Below, piece by piece: positions 49,785-58,468 of a stretch of DNA of 64,000 nucleotides. The stretch lies in NCBI RefSeq assembly GCF_000685965.1, contig NZ_JMLE01000001.1:186001-250000 (forward strand), read 5' to 3'. Source of the stretch: Arthrobacter sp. UNC362MFTsu5.1. Its GTDB lineage: Bacteria > Actinomycetota > Actinomycetes > Actinomycetales > Micrococcaceae. The translations under genes were made by a program, and so were the position numbers. Below the pieces are notes generated by a model. That model saw nothing but the letters and a program-made list of their open reading frames with translations, was not told the DNA's origin and did no database searches. Numbering within the stretch: the stretch's first letter is position 1; each line of letters begins with the position of its first letter.

Positions 49785-50861
49785 TCAGCGCCTGCTGATC
49801 CGGGCGGCCTCTTCGGCCAGGTCCACGAGTTGCCGGGCGGAGTGGTCCCAGCTGAATTCCGCAGCCCGTTCCACGGAACGGCGTGACAGCGCCTTCCACA
49901 CCTCCGCCTGTTCCAGCCGCCGCACCGCTTCGGCGAACTCGGACGGGGAATCCGGGTGGACGTACGTCACGGCGTCCTGCCCCACTTCGCGGAAGATCGG
50001 GATGTCACTGGCGATGACGGGCGTGCCGTGGGACATGGCCTCCACGAGCGGCAGTCCGTAGCCTTCCGCGCGTGAGAGGCTGATCAGGGCAGTGGTCCGG
50101 GCCAGCAGGGCCTCGTACTCGGCATCCGTCACGCCGTTATGGAAGACGACTTCCGCTCCCGGCGGCACCAGGGCCTCGAGTTCCGCCCGGCGCTGCGGCG
50201 TGATGCGGCTGAGGAGATGGAGCGTCATGCCGGGCAGGTCGGCCATTCCCCGCACCATGGTGTCCACGTTTTTGTACGGCATGAACGAACCCATGTAGAG
50301 CAGGGTGGGGTCCGCGCCGGCACCGGGGTCGCGGGGCGTGTGGCCGTGCTGCGGAGCGTTGCCCACAATCCGGACCGGCCGCTTCGTCAGGCGGTATTTG
50401 GCAATCAGGGCTTCGGTGGTGCGGCTGATGGTGGCCACCACATCCGCCCGGTTCAGGAGCAGCCGCTGCGGCCAGAACGCCTTGTGGTAAAGGCGCCACA
50501 GCACTCGGACCGGGGCAGGCAGGAAGCCTGGCGGAGCGGGGTGCTCGTAGTAGATGAGGTCGTGAAGGGTCAGGACCAGGCCGTACTTCCGGCCCAACGT
50601 CCCCATCGTCTGCATCGGGCACACCACCACGTCGGCGCCAAGCTTGTTGACCTTGGCGGCCACGAAGAGCTCCGCGGGGGAGAGCGGGCTGTTGATCATC
50701 GTGTAGGGCACGTCCGGGAGCAGGGCCAGCTGCCGGGGATCGCTGACGAGCATCGAGACGTCGGCGATCTTGGCCGTGGCGGCGATCAGGCTGGCCCCGT
50801 ACCTGCTGATTCCGTCGTGGTGGTCCAGGCGGGTGAAGCGGGCATCGATAATGATTTTCAC
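49785..50861 (-). CDS. Glycosyltransferase, GT4/GT1-like
   Basis: A 358-residue GT-B fold glycosyltransferase predicted to move a sugar from a nucleotide sugar to an unknown acceptor. The C-terminal donor site EGYGLPLVEAMSHGTPVIAS (E-x7-E motif) and LLYMGSFMPYKNVDTMVRG are clear; the N-terminus KIIIDARFTRLDHHDGISRY holds the acceptor-side Gly-rich loop. It starts at GTG 50859-50861, overlapping the hydrolase stop by four bases. It is third in a leftward set with the hydrolase and the aldo/keto reductase. No polysaccharide cluster is nearby. Confidence 0.88.
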   Translation of the reverse strand: MKIIIDARFTRLDHHDGISRYGASLIAATAKIADVSMLVSDPRQLALLPDVPYTMINSPLSPAELFVAAKVNKLGADVVVCPMQTMGTLGRKYGLVLTLHDLIYYEHPAPPGFLPAPVRVLWRLYHKAFWPQRLLLNRADVVATISRTTEALIAKYRLTKRPVRIVGNAPQHGHTPRDPGAGADPTLLYMGSFMPYKNVDTMVRGMADLPGMTLHLLSRITPQRRAELEALVPPGAEVVFHNGVTDAEYEALLARTTALISLSRAEGYGLPLVEAMSHGTPVIASDIPIFREVGQDAVTYVHPDSPSEFAEAVRRLEQAEVWKALSRRSVERAAEFSWDHSARQLVDLAEEAARISRR

Positions 50862-51787
50862 GCGGGATGGTCCTTCAGGAAGCGTCTGATGTAGCCGGCG
50901 GCCGGTTCGGGTGTCTCATAGTGGATAAGGTGCCCCACACCCGGAATGACCTCGAGGGTGCCGTCCGGCAGGAGGGCCTTCAGCTTGTGCTGGTCCGGGA
51001 GCATCGCAATCTCGTCCTTTTCCCCGGCAACCAGCAGCACCGGAAGGGCCAGGTCCGCAGCAACTTCGGAGACGTTGCTGCCCACGGACGCCTTGAAGGA
51101 CTCAAGCAGGCTGTCCCGGTTGGCAAAGGCCGAGAAGTACGCGCTGTGCTGGCCGTGGATAAAGCGACGGAGCTGCTTGTCCCTGGTCTTTGCCATGGCC
51201 ACGCTCATGACCCTGACAATGAGCCTGCTGCGGAGCAGGTACAGGCCCAGGGCGCGGGGGAGCCTGGCAGAGGCCTCGTAGTAGAAGACTGCCAGTTTGG
51301 TCATGACGCCCTTGGGCCCCTCCAGTGCCGGCGCGGCAATGGGATTGATGAGGATGAGCGGGAACACGGCGCCGGGGTTGGCCGCCACGAAATGGCTGGC
51401 AATGATGGATCCGAAGGAGTGTCCCAGCAGCACCGTTTCCGGACCCAGGCCCATGGCGGTCATGAAGTCGCGGATGAACTGCCCGTACCGCGCGACGCTG
51501 TGCTCACCATCGGTGAACGCACCGGAGCTGCCGAAACCGGGCAGGTCGGGCATGATCAACCGCATGTCGGGGAGCTGGTCCGCAACCCGCAGCAGGCCGT
51601 GGTGGTCCCCGCGGAATCCGTGGATCACCAGGATCGTCCTGGTCTCAGCTGTGACGGTAACCGGCTCGTACACCCAGTAGTCCACAGTGCAGCCATCCAG
51701 GTCCACGCTGGCGGCCCGCGTCCTGTCGTCCAGTGCGCTGCTGAAAAGGTGCAGGGCCTGTGCCGGTCCTGTGTCCACTTGTTCCAT
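50858..51787 (-). CDS. Alpha/beta-hydrolase fold protein
   Basis: A 309-residue serine hydrolase-like protein. HGFRG forms the oxyanion-hole loop, GHSFGS carries the nucleophile Ser124, GEKDEIA the likely acid residue, and GVGHLIHYE the catalytic His. DLPGFGSSG is typical of esterase/haloperoxidase-like members. No signal peptide. Start ATG 51785-51787 follows AGGA. It is 11 bp behind the aldo/keto reductase gene and overlaps the glycosyltransferase gene. Substrate unknown. Confidence 0.87.
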   Translation of the reverse strand: MEQVDTGPAQALHLFSSALDDRTRAASVDLDGCTVDYWVYEPVTVTAETRTILVIHGFRGDHHGLLRVADQLPDMRLIMPDLPGFGSSGAFTDGEHSVARYGQFIRDFMTAMGLGPETVLLGHSFGSIIASHFVAANPGAVFPLILINPIAAPALEGPKGVMTKLAVFYYEASARLPRALGLYLLRSRLIVRVMSVAMAKTRDKQLRRFIHGQHSAYFSAFANRDSLLESFKASVGSNVSEVAADLALPVLLVAGEKDEIAMLPDQHKLKALLPDGTLEVIPGVGHLIHYETPEPAAGYIRRFLKDHPA

Positions 51788-51798
51788 GGTGTCGAATC

Positions 51799-52674
51799 CT
51801 AGTTGACGTTGTCCGGGTGGGAGCCTGTGCGCTGGTTGCGTTCCAGGGCGGCAAGGGCGGCCATGTCCGAGGCGTCCAGGGTAAAGCCGAAGACATCAAG
51901 GTTTTCCCGGATCCGGGTGTAGGAGCTGGCTTTAGGAATGACCACGTTGCCCAGCTGCACGTGCCACCGCAGGACGATCTGGGCCGCGGTCCGGCGGTGC
52001 GCCGCTGCCAGCTCCACAACCACTGGATCCTCGAGCACCTGCCCCCGGCCCAGCGGGCTCCAGGCCTCCGTGCGGATGCCAAGCCGGTCATGCAGGCCCC
52101 GGAGTTCGTCCTGCTGCAGCCAGGGATGAAGTTCCACCTGGTTCACGGCGGGGACCACTTCGGCCGTCTCGAGCAGGCGCTCCAGGTGGGCAGGCTGGAA
52201 GTTGGAAACTCCGATGGCCCGGATCCGCCCCTCGCGGTACAGGGTTTCCATGGCCCGGTAACTTTCGGTGAAGAGTCCGCGGCGGGCGCAAGGCCAATGG
52301 ATGAGGTAGAGGTCGATGTATTCCAGGCCGAGGTTGGACATCGAGGTCTGGAAGGCCCGCATCGTTGCGTCGTAGCCGTGGTCGTCATTCCACACCTTCG
52401 TGGTGACGAAGAGGTCCTCCCGGGAGAGCGACGGCGCCGCCTCGCCGGAGCCGCCGCCGGCTCCGCTGCCGCCGAAGCCGGAGAGGGCGCCGATGGCCTT
52501 GCCCACCCCGGTTTCATTTCCGTACATGGACGCAGTGTCGAAGTGCCGGTAGCCGGCTTCGAGGGCCATGGTCACCAGGCCGGCAGCGTCCGCCGGGGGA
52601 ACCTTGTAGAGCCCGAAGCCCAGCTGGTCGATCAGCACACCGTTGTTGAGGCTTAGCCGGGGCGAGGTTTTCAT
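51799..52674 (-). CDS. Aldo/keto reductase
   Basis: A 291-residue NADPH-dependent (beta/alpha)8-barrel reductase. The catalytic tetrad is Asp46, Tyr51, Lys93 and His126 (HFDTASMYGNE, TTKVW, LIHWP). VPAVNQVELHPWLQQ and GVSNF are family signatures, and NVVIPKASS the cofactor 2'-phosphate loop. A Gly/Ser-rich insert (about residues 65-80, GFGGSGAGGGSGE) between the second and third strands is not usual for the family. Start ATG 52672-52674. It is first in the three-gene leftward set. Confidence 0.92.
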   Translation of the reverse strand: MKTSPRLSLNNGVLIDQLGFGLYKVPPADAAGLVTMALEAGYRHFDTASMYGNETGVGKAIGALSGFGGSGAGGGSGEAAPSLSREDLFVTTKVWNDDHGYDATMRAFQTSMSNLGLEYIDLYLIHWPCARRGLFTESYRAMETLYREGRIRAIGVSNFQPAHLERLLETAEVVPAVNQVELHPWLQQDELRGLHDRLGIRTEAWSPLGRGQVLEDPVVVELAAAHRRTAAQIVLRWHVQLGNVVIPKASSYTRIRENLDVFGFTLDASDMAALAALERNQRTGSHPDNVN

Positions 52675-52743
52675 ACCACTGACTCTACCGACTCCCCGCG
52701 GCAGGCTCCCCGGGACAGGCCGTGAAGCCTGCCGCTGCCGGCG

Positions 52744-53706
52744 TCACGACAACCCGTCGAAACTCACCAGGCGCCGCGCCATGGCTTCATCGAGGATCAG
52801 GTCGGTGGCGAGCCCGGCAGCGAGCGCGCCGCGCAGTCCGTTGATCTTCGAGGCTCCTGATACGACGCAGATCCGCCGCCGGACCTGCCGCAGCTGTGCC
52901 AGCGCCGGGCCGGTGGACCGTTCGTTGAGCGTGATGCCGTCGGAGGAACCGTCGCCGCGGAAGAACACGGTGGCAACGTCACCCACCACGTCCGAGCTGG
53001 CCAGAATGTTCAGGTCGTTCTCGTCGAGGTAGCCGCCGGCATAGACGTGGCTCGGGTAGTCGGCGTCCACTGATCCCACACCGAAAATGGCAATGCTCAT
53101 GCGTGACTGCAAATCCAGGATGCGCTGGACGCTGCGCTCATTCCACATGGCGGTCTTCGTGGCGGCGTGGTCAAAAAACGCCGGAACGGGAAACTGTTCA
53201 ACACGCGCCCCGTAGGCGCTGCCGAACCTGCGCATGATGTCGCTGGCGTAGGTAATGCCGGTGGTCTGCATGTTGCCCGCGCCGTTGAGCTGGACGATCA
53301 CGCTGTCGTGGGTGATCTTGCGGGTCAGGTGGCGGCTGACCGCGCTGAGGGTGGATCCCCACGCGACGCCGATGATCGCGTTTGAGTCGACCAGCGGACC
53401 GATGGTCCGTGCAGCCTGCATGGCCACCCTGTCAAGTGTCTCCGCCTCATTCAGGGTGTCCACCACCGGAACGACGTGCACATCGACGCGGTATTGGGCG
53501 CGGATCATGTTCTCCAGTTCGGGTCCCGTGTCGAGCGGATTGCGGATCTGGATCTGCACCAGGCCGGTTTCCCGGGCAGTCGATAAAAGCCGGGAAACCG
53601 TGGATCTCGAGGTCCGGAGCTCCCTGGCTATGGCGTCCATCGTGAGGTCCTGGAGGTAATACAGTTGTGCAGCCCTGAGGGCTTCTGAGTGGCGTGAACG
53701 CGGCAT
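52744..53706 (-). CDS. SorC/DeoR-type sugar-binding transcriptional regulator, probably of the glycerol genes
   Basis: A 320-residue regulator. An N-terminal helix-turn-helix (MDAIARELRTSRSTVSRLLS, about residues 23-42) is followed by a SorC phosphosugar-binding domain (IGVAWGSTLSAVSRHL, GVGSVDADYPSHVY, GDVATVFFRGDG). Start ATG 53704-53706 gives the expected MPRSRHSEALRAAQLYYL. It is divergent from glpD-glpF-glpK, so it probably regulates them in response to glycerol 3-phosphate or a related phosphorylated ligand (inference). A 14-bp palindrome lies 14 bp upstream of its start. Confidence 0.9.
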   Translation of the reverse strand: MPRSRHSEALRAAQLYYLQDLTMDAIARELRTSRSTVSRLLSTARETGLVQIQIRNPLDTGPELENMIRAQYRVDVHVVPVVDTLNEAETLDRVAMQAARTIGPLVDSNAIIGVAWGSTLSAVSRHLTRKITHDSVIVQLNGAGNMQTTGITYASDIMRRFGSAYGARVEQFPVPAFFDHAATKTAMWNERSVQRILDLQSRMSIAIFGVGSVDADYPSHVYAGGYLDENDLNILASSDVVGDVATVFFRGDGSSDGITLNERSTGPALAQLRQVRRRICVVSGASKINGLRGALAAGLATDLILDEAMARRLVSFDGLS

Positions 53707-53719
53707 TGGGCTTCCGTTC

Positions 53720-53733
53720 TGCACGTTTGTGCA
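53720..53733. promoter_or_regulatory. Candidate operator for the glycerol regulator
   Basis: TGCAC-GTTT-GTGCA is a perfect inverted repeat in the 122-bp divergent gap. TTGACT (53740-53745) follows at once and may be the -35 box of the glpD promoter. Confidence 0.45.
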
Positions 53734-53828
53734 TAGTGCTTGACTCCATTTTCCATTAGTCCAAACAATAGTGGTGAACGGCGCCGCGCTGAGGCGTGCC
53801 GCACAGAACCAAACCCAAAGGAGCAGAT

Positions 53829-55619
53829 TTGGGAACCAACGATTCATCCGGCCATCCGTCTTCCAGCCGCCAGCGGTCCTCAGTGCAGAGCCTGCGAAAG
53901 CGGCCCCGCGCGCAGGTCCTGATCATCGGCGGCGGAATCAACGGAGTGGGCACGTTCCGCGATCTGGCACTACAGGGCGTCGATGTTGCGCTCGTCGAAC
54001 GCGGAGACTACTGCCAGGGGGCCAGCGGTGCATCGTCGCACATGATCCACGGCGGAATCCGGTACCTCGAAAACGGTGAGTTCCGCCTGGTCCAGGAGTC
54101 CGTCGTCGAACGCAACAGGCTGCTGCGCATTGCCCCCCACTACGTCAAGCCGCTCCAGACCACCATTCCTATCTTCAGCACCTTCTCCGGCGTGCTGTCC
54201 GCGCCGCTGCGGTTCCTGACCCACAAGCAGCAGGGCAAGCCGAAAGAACGCGGCGCCTTCCTGATCAAGCTCGGCCTGAGCATGTACGACTTCTTCTCAC
54301 GCGACGGCGGCACAGTTCCGCGCCACCAGTTCCGCGGCCGGAAGCGCGCCCTGGCGGAACTGCCGCGGCTGCACCCCGGAATCAAGTACGCGGCCACCTA
54401 TTTCGATGCCTCGGTCCACAACCCCGAGCGGCTCACCCTGGACGTGCTCCAGGACGGCGAAAAGGCCGGCGCCGCGGGTCCGAGTGACGCCCGGGCCAGC
54501 AACTACCTCTCGCTCGTGTCCATGGGCGGGGCGGCCGGAAATTCGTCCGGTTCCACGGGCGGCAGCACTGTCCAGCTCCGCGATGAGCTCACCGGCGAAG
54601 TCTTCGACTTCACGGCGGACGTGATCGTCAACACCACGGGGGCCTGGGTCGACCTGACCAACCAGGCCATGGGTGCTGCCTCCTCCTTCATGGGCGGAAC
54701 AAAGGGTTCGCACATCGTGCTGGACCACCCCGGGCTGCTCGAGGCCTGCAACGGCCGCGAAATCTTCTTTGAACACACGGACGGCCGGATCGTGCTGATT
54801 TACCCGATGGGCGACCGCGTGCTGGTGGGCACCACCGACGTCGATGCGGACATGGCAGAGGACGCCGTCTGCACCGACGCCGAGATCGACTACTTCTTCG
54901 ACCTGATCGGCCATGTCTTCCCGGACGTCCCGGTGAGCCGGGACCAGATCGTGTACACCTTCGCCGGTGTCCGCCCGCTGCCCCGGCACGACGCCACCCA
55001 GCCCGGCTTCGTCAGCCGGGACTACCGGATCGAGCGCGGCGGACAGCATACGTCGGCCGGCGGCGCCGTCGTGCTCAGCCTGGTGGGCGGCAAATGGACC
55101 ACGTTCAGGGCCCTGGCAGAACACCTGACAAATGACGTGCTCAAGGAACTGGGACTGGAACGGAAAGTCTCGACGGCGAAACTCGCCATCGGCGGCGGCG
55201 CCGGCTTCCCGGACACTCCGGCCGGCATCGAACAGTGGATCAAGTCACACATGTCCGCCGGCCGCGACGCTGACCGGATCTCCGGATTGCTGACCCGCTA
55301 CGGCACCCGCGCCGAAGAAGTCCTGCGATACCTCGACGCCGGCCCGGACCGGCTCCTGCACTCCACCCGCGAACTCAGTGTCCGCGAACTGGAGTTCATG
55401 GCCCGCAACGAACAGGTGGGGCACCTCATCGACGTGCTGATCCGGCGCACGTCGCTGGCCTTCCGCGGGCTGGTGACCGGCGAACTCCTCAACGAGGTCG
55501 CAGAGGTCCTTGCCGTTCCGCTGGGCTGGGACGCCGCCGCCCGGGCAGCCGAAATCCACTACGCCCAGGAGGTGCTTGAACGCTTCCACGGCGTCCAGGT
55601 CCACAGCCTGGTCGCCTAG
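53829..55619 (+). CDS. glpD: Glycerol-3-phosphate dehydrogenase, FAD-dependent
   Basis: Oxidises glycerol 3-phosphate to DHAP and passes electrons to quinone at the membrane. 596 residues. VLIIGGGINGVGTFRDLALQ is the FAD motif; SSHMIHGGIRYLENGEFRLV, MGDRVLVGTTDVD and TFAGVRPLPRHD are GlpD-typical. A C-terminal helical domain runs from about residue 465. Start TTG 53829 is supported by AAAGGAG five bases before it; an ATG 33 bases earlier lacks one. The 30-residue Ser/Arg-rich N-terminus precedes the FAD fold. First gene of glpD-glpF-glpK. Confidence 0.95.
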   Translation: MGTNDSSGHPSSSRQRSSVQSLRKRPRAQVLIIGGGINGVGTFRDLALQGVDVALVERGDYCQGASGASSHMIHGGIRYLENGEFRLVQESVVERNRLLRIAPHYVKPLQTTIPIFSTFSGVLSAPLRFLTHKQQGKPKERGAFLIKLGLSMYDFFSRDGGTVPRHQFRGRKRALAELPRLHPGIKYAATYFDASVHNPERLTLDVLQDGEKAGAAGPSDARASNYLSLVSMGGAAGNSSGSTGGSTVQLRDELTGEVFDFTADVIVNTTGAWVDLTNQAMGAASSFMGGTKGSHIVLDHPGLLEACNGREIFFEHTDGRIVLIYPMGDRVLVGTTDVDADMAEDAVCTDAEIDYFFDLIGHVFPDVPVSRDQIVYTFAGVRPLPRHDATQPGFVSRDYRIERGGQHTSAGGAVVLSLVGGKWTTFRALAEHLTNDVLKELGLERKVSTAKLAIGGGAGFPDTPAGIEQWIKSHMSAGRDADRISGLLTRYGTRAEEVLRYLDAGPDRLLHSTRELSVRELEFMARNEQVGHLIDVLIRRTSLAFRGLVTGELLNEVAEVLAVPLGWDAAARAAEIHYAQEVLERFHGVQVHSLVA

Positions 55620-55700
55620 ATAGCTTGCGTGCCCGGGGAGGGAGTGCCCGGGCGCAAGGGCTGCGCGGTTCCGCTGGAGGAACAGCCGGCGCAGCAGCCG

Positions 55701-55756
55701 GCCGGCAACGCAACAACGTTGCCGGCCCAACAGCCCTTCAAACTCGCGAAGGGCTG
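55701..55756 (+). promoter_or_regulatory. Two perfect hairpins in the glpD-glpF gap
   Basis: GCCGGCAACG (55701-55710) pairs with CGTTGCCGGC (55717-55726), and CAGCCCTTC (55731-55739) with GAAGGGCTG (55748-55756). The second ends 25 bp before the glpF start codon. They may moderate read-through or stabilise the downstream mRNA; there is no T-run. Confidence 0.5.
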
Positions 55757-55781
55757 ACAACAGAAAATAGAGGAGTCAAAG

Positions 55782-56531
55782 ATGTCTCTTGGAATTGTTT
55801 TCCTTTCCGAAGTATTCGGAACCGCAATGCTGACCCTGCTGGGTTGCGGCGTTGTGGCAAACGTCGCGCTCAAAGGCACCAAGGGCAACAACGGCGGATT
55901 CCTGATGGTCACATGGGGCTGGGGCATTGCAGTCTTCTGCGGTGTTTTCGTGGCTGCCAAGTCCGGCGCACACCTGAATCCCGCCGTCACTTTCGGCCTG
56001 CTGCTCAACGGCAAGGCGGAGTATGCTCCCGGCGTCAGCGTCGACTTCGCATCCACACTGACCTACTTCGGCGGTGAATTCCTGGGCGCGTTCCTGGGTG
56101 CAGTGGTCATGTGGCTGGCCCACAAGCAGCACTTCGACGCCGAACCGGAACCCGCCAGCAAGCTCGCCGTGTTCTCCACGGGCCCTGCCATCCGCTCCAC
56201 CCCGTGGAACCTGATCACCGAGATCATCGGCACCTTTGTCCTCGTCTTCGTCATCCTGACCCTCGGCGGGACCCCTTCCGGCCTTGGCCCGCTGGCCGTG
56301 GCCCTGCTGGTTGTCGGTATCGGTGTGTCCCTCGGCGGTCCCACCGGCTACGCCATCAACCCCGCCCGCGACCTCGGTCCCCGCATCGCCCACGCACTGC
56401 TGCCCATCAAGGGCAAGGGCTCCAGCGACTGGAGCTACTCCTGGATCCCGGTAGTGGGCCCGCTGGTAGGCGGCGGACTCGCCGGCGCCGTCGCAGCAGT
56501 AGTGCCGATCATCGCCTCGGCAGCTTCCTGA
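55782..56531 (+). CDS. glpF: Glycerol uptake facilitator (MIP/aquaglyceroporin)
   Basis: A 249-residue six-helix channel letting glycerol cross the membrane. Both NPA boxes are present: [10 protein letters not shown] (near residue 68) and [14 protein letters not shown] (near residue 192). The Asp directly after the second box (NPARD) marks glycerol-conducting members rather than strict water channels. Start ATG 55782 has GAGGAG seven bases before it. glpK follows 61 bp later. Confidence 0.95.
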   Translation: MSLGIVFLSEVFGTAMLTLLGCGVVANVALKGTKGNNGGFLMVTWGWGIAVFCGVFVAAKSGAHLNPAVTFGLLLNGKAEYAPGVSVDFASTLTYFGGEFLGAFLGAVVMWLAHKQHFDAEPEPASKLAVFSTGPAIRSTPWNLITEIIGTFVLVFVILTLGGTPSGLGPLAVALLVVGIGVSLGGPTGYAINPARDLGPRIAHALLPIKGKGSSDWSYSWIPVVGPLVGGGLAGAVAAVVPIIASAAS

Positions 56532-56592
56532 TCCCCGTCCCGCGTTCCAACACCCCCACCAAGCCCTTCAGACAACAGACAAGGACGTCAAC

Positions 56593-58107
56593 ATGAACCA
56601 GTACGTAATCGCCATCGACCAGGGCACCACCAGCACCCGCGCCATCGTCTTCGACCACAGCGGCAGCATCGTCTCCTCGGGCCAGATGGAACACGAGCAG
56701 ATCTTCCCGCAGGCAGGCTGGGTGGAACACGACCCCGCCGAAATCTGGAACAACACCCGCGAGGTCATCGCCTCCGCCCTGTCCAAGGCGAACCTGACCC
56801 GGCACGATATCGCCGCCGTCGGCATTACCAACCAGCGCGAAACGGCCGTTGTCTGGGACAAGACGACGGGCGAGGCCGTATACAACGCGATCGTCTGGCA
56901 GGACACCCGGACCCAGGACATCGTGGACGAGCTGGCCAAGGATGGCGGCCCGGAGCGTTTCAAGCAGAAGGTGGGCCTGCCGCTGGCAACGTACTTCTCC
57001 GGCACCAAGATCAAGTGGATCCTGGACAACGTGGAGGGCGCCCGCGCCAAGGCCGAAGCCGGCGACCTGGTCTTCGGCAACACGGACTGCTGGGTCCTGT
57101 GGAACCTCACGGGCGGAGTGGACGGCGGCGTGCACGTCACCGACGTCACCAACGCCTCCCGGACCATGTTCATGGACCTTGACACGCTGTCCTGGGACCA
57201 GGAGATCCTGGATGCCTTCGGCGTTCCGGCCTCCATGATGCCTGCCATCAAGTCATCCTCCGAGGTCTACGGCACAGTCCACACTTCACAGCTCCTCCGT
57301 GAAACGCCGGTTGCCGGCATCCTTGGCGACCAGCAGGCGGCCACCTTCGGCCAGGCGGCGTTTGAGGCCGGCGAGGCCAAGAACACGTACGGCACCGGCT
57401 GCTTCCTGATCTTCAACACCGGGGAGGAAATCGTCCACTCCAAGAACGGCCTGCTGACCACTGTGGGCTACAAGCTGGGGGACGCTGCTCCGCACTATGC
57501 GCTGGAAGGCTCCATCGCCGTCACCGGATCCCTCATCCAGTGGCTGCGGGACAACCTCGGGTTGATCAGCAGTGCCCCGGAAGTGGAAACGCTCGCCGCC
57601 TCGGTCAAGGACAACGGCGGCGTGTACATCGTCCCGGCGTTCTCGGGACTGTTCGCACCGTACTGGCGGTCCGATGCCCGCGGCGCCATCGTGGGCCTGA
57701 CCCGATTCGTCAACAGGAACCACATCGCCCGTGCGGCACTGGAGGCCACCGCCTTCCAGACCCGTGAGGTGCTCGACGCCGTCAACGCGGACTCCGGTGT
57801 TCCGCTGACGGAGTTGAAGGTCGACGGCGGCATGGTCGCCAATGACGCCCTGATGCAGTTCCAGGCGGACATCCTGGGTGTTCCGGTGATCCGGCCGAAG
57901 GTCGTGGAGACCACCGCCCTCGGCGCTGCCTATGCTGCCGGCCTGGCCGTCGGCTTCTGGAAGGACCTGGGGGAGTGCTCGGCCAACTGGTCCGAGGACA
58001 AGCGCTGGGAACCGCAGATGGACGCAGGGGAGCGGGACCGCCAGATGCGCCTCTGGAAGAAGGCCGTGACGAAGTCCATGGACTGGGTCGACGAGGACGT
58101 GAAGTAG
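56593..58107 (+). CDS. glpK: Glycerol kinase
   Basis: Phosphorylates glycerol with ATP; 504 residues, complete FGGY kinase. [18 protein letters not shown] is the N-terminal phosphate loop, [20 protein letters not shown] the glycerol-binding stretch, [20 protein letters not shown] signature region 2, and [20 protein letters not shown] the adenine-binding end. Start ATG 56593 follows AAGGA. Trapping by this kinase pulls glycerol through GlpF, and GlpD then oxidises the product. Confidence 0.98.
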   Translation: MNQYVIAIDQGTTSTRAIVFDHSGSIVSSGQMEHEQIFPQAGWVEHDPAEIWNNTREVIASALSKANLTRHDIAAVGITNQRETAVVWDKTTGEAVYNAIVWQDTRTQDIVDELAKDGGPERFKQKVGLPLATYFSGTKIKWILDNVEGARAKAEAGDLVFGNTDCWVLWNLTGGVDGGVHVTDVTNASRTMFMDLDTLSWDQEILDAFGVPASMMPAIKSSSEVYGTVHTSQLLRETPVAGILGDQQAATFGQAAFEAGEAKNTYGTGCFLIFNTGEEIVHSKNGLLTTVGYKLGDAAPHYALEGSIAVTGSLIQWLRDNLGLISSAPEVETLAASVKDNGGVYIVPAFSGLFAPYWRSDARGAIVGLTRFVNRNHIARAALEATAFQTREVLDAVNADSGVPLTELKVDGGMVANDALMQFQADILGVPVIRPKVVETTALGAAYAAGLAVGFWKDLGECSANWSEDKRWEPQMDAGERDRQMRLWKKAVTKSMDWVDEDVK

Positions 58108-58128
58108 ACCCGGCAAGCCTATGCCTTC

Positions 58129-58192
58129 GCTGTTAAGGGGGCCCCGTCGGCTTCGCGGACGCCCGAAGCCGCTCCCGGGCCCCCTTAACAGC
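58129..58192. terminator. Long two-part palindrome after glpK, likely (bidirectional) terminator
   Basis: GCTGTTAAGGGGGCCC (58129-58144) is a perfect reverse complement of GGGCCCCCTTAACAGC (58177-58192). Inside, CGGCTTCG pairs with CGAAGCCG. The whole 64-bp unit can fold as one long hairpin with a symmetric interruption, about 21 bp after the glpK stop. No T-run follows; a repeat element is an alternative. Confidence 0.6.
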
Positions 58193-58273
58193 TCGGCATG
58201 TCCGAGCCGGTCGATTCAGCCGCTCTTGGCGACTTACGTTTAGGTGATGGTGGAGGTGCGCTAAAGTAGTTCT

Positions 58274-58300
58274 ATGCGTGCGATCCTTCTGCTTAGCTAG
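58274..58300 (+). CDS. leuS leader peptide MRAILLLS
   Basis: Eight-codon frame, ATG to TAG, encoding Met-Arg-Ala-Ile-Leu-Leu-Leu-Ser. Leu codons are CTT, CTG and CTT; CTT is uncommon in the surrounding GC-rich genes. No ribosome site is present, and the -10-like box six bases upstream suggests a leaderless start. The predicted role is to measure charged tRNA-Leu for leuS. Confidence 0.72.
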   Translation: MRAILLLS

Positions 58301-58340
58301 CCGCGCGGTATCCCGACCAAGTACGGATTGCCGAGCGGCC

Positions 58341-58364
58341 GCCCCTCCATGTCGAGGGGCTTTT
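58341..58364 (+). terminator. Attenuator terminator in the leuS leader
   Basis: GCCCCTC (58341-58347) pairs with GAGGGGC (58354-58360) around CATGTC, followed by TTTT (58361-58364). It lies 40 bp after the leader peptide stop and 105 bp before the leuS start. Confidence 0.82.
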
Positions 58365-58468
58365 GTGTGTCTGGGGCTATCTCCCGGCCGCAAGCAGGGG
58401 ATCAGGGGCCGGGGCGGACAGGACGCCAGGGCCGTACGAAAAGCGGTACAGAACAGAAGAGGGCAGCA

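Larger units (their letters stand above)
58262..58364 (+). promoter_or_regulatory. Leucine attenuator controlling leuS
   Basis: In order: a -10-like TAAAGT (58262-58267), six bases, the leader peptide ATG (58274), a peptide with three consecutive Leu codons ending at 58300, an alternative pairing GCCGCGCGG (58300-58308) with CCGAGCGGC (58331-58339; one mismatch), and a terminator hairpin with TTTT. This is the layout of ribosome-mediated transcription attenuation. With scarce Leu-tRNA the ribosome would stall on the Leu codons and the terminator would be avoided. How the upstream pairing competes with the terminator is not clear by eye. Confidence 0.72.
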
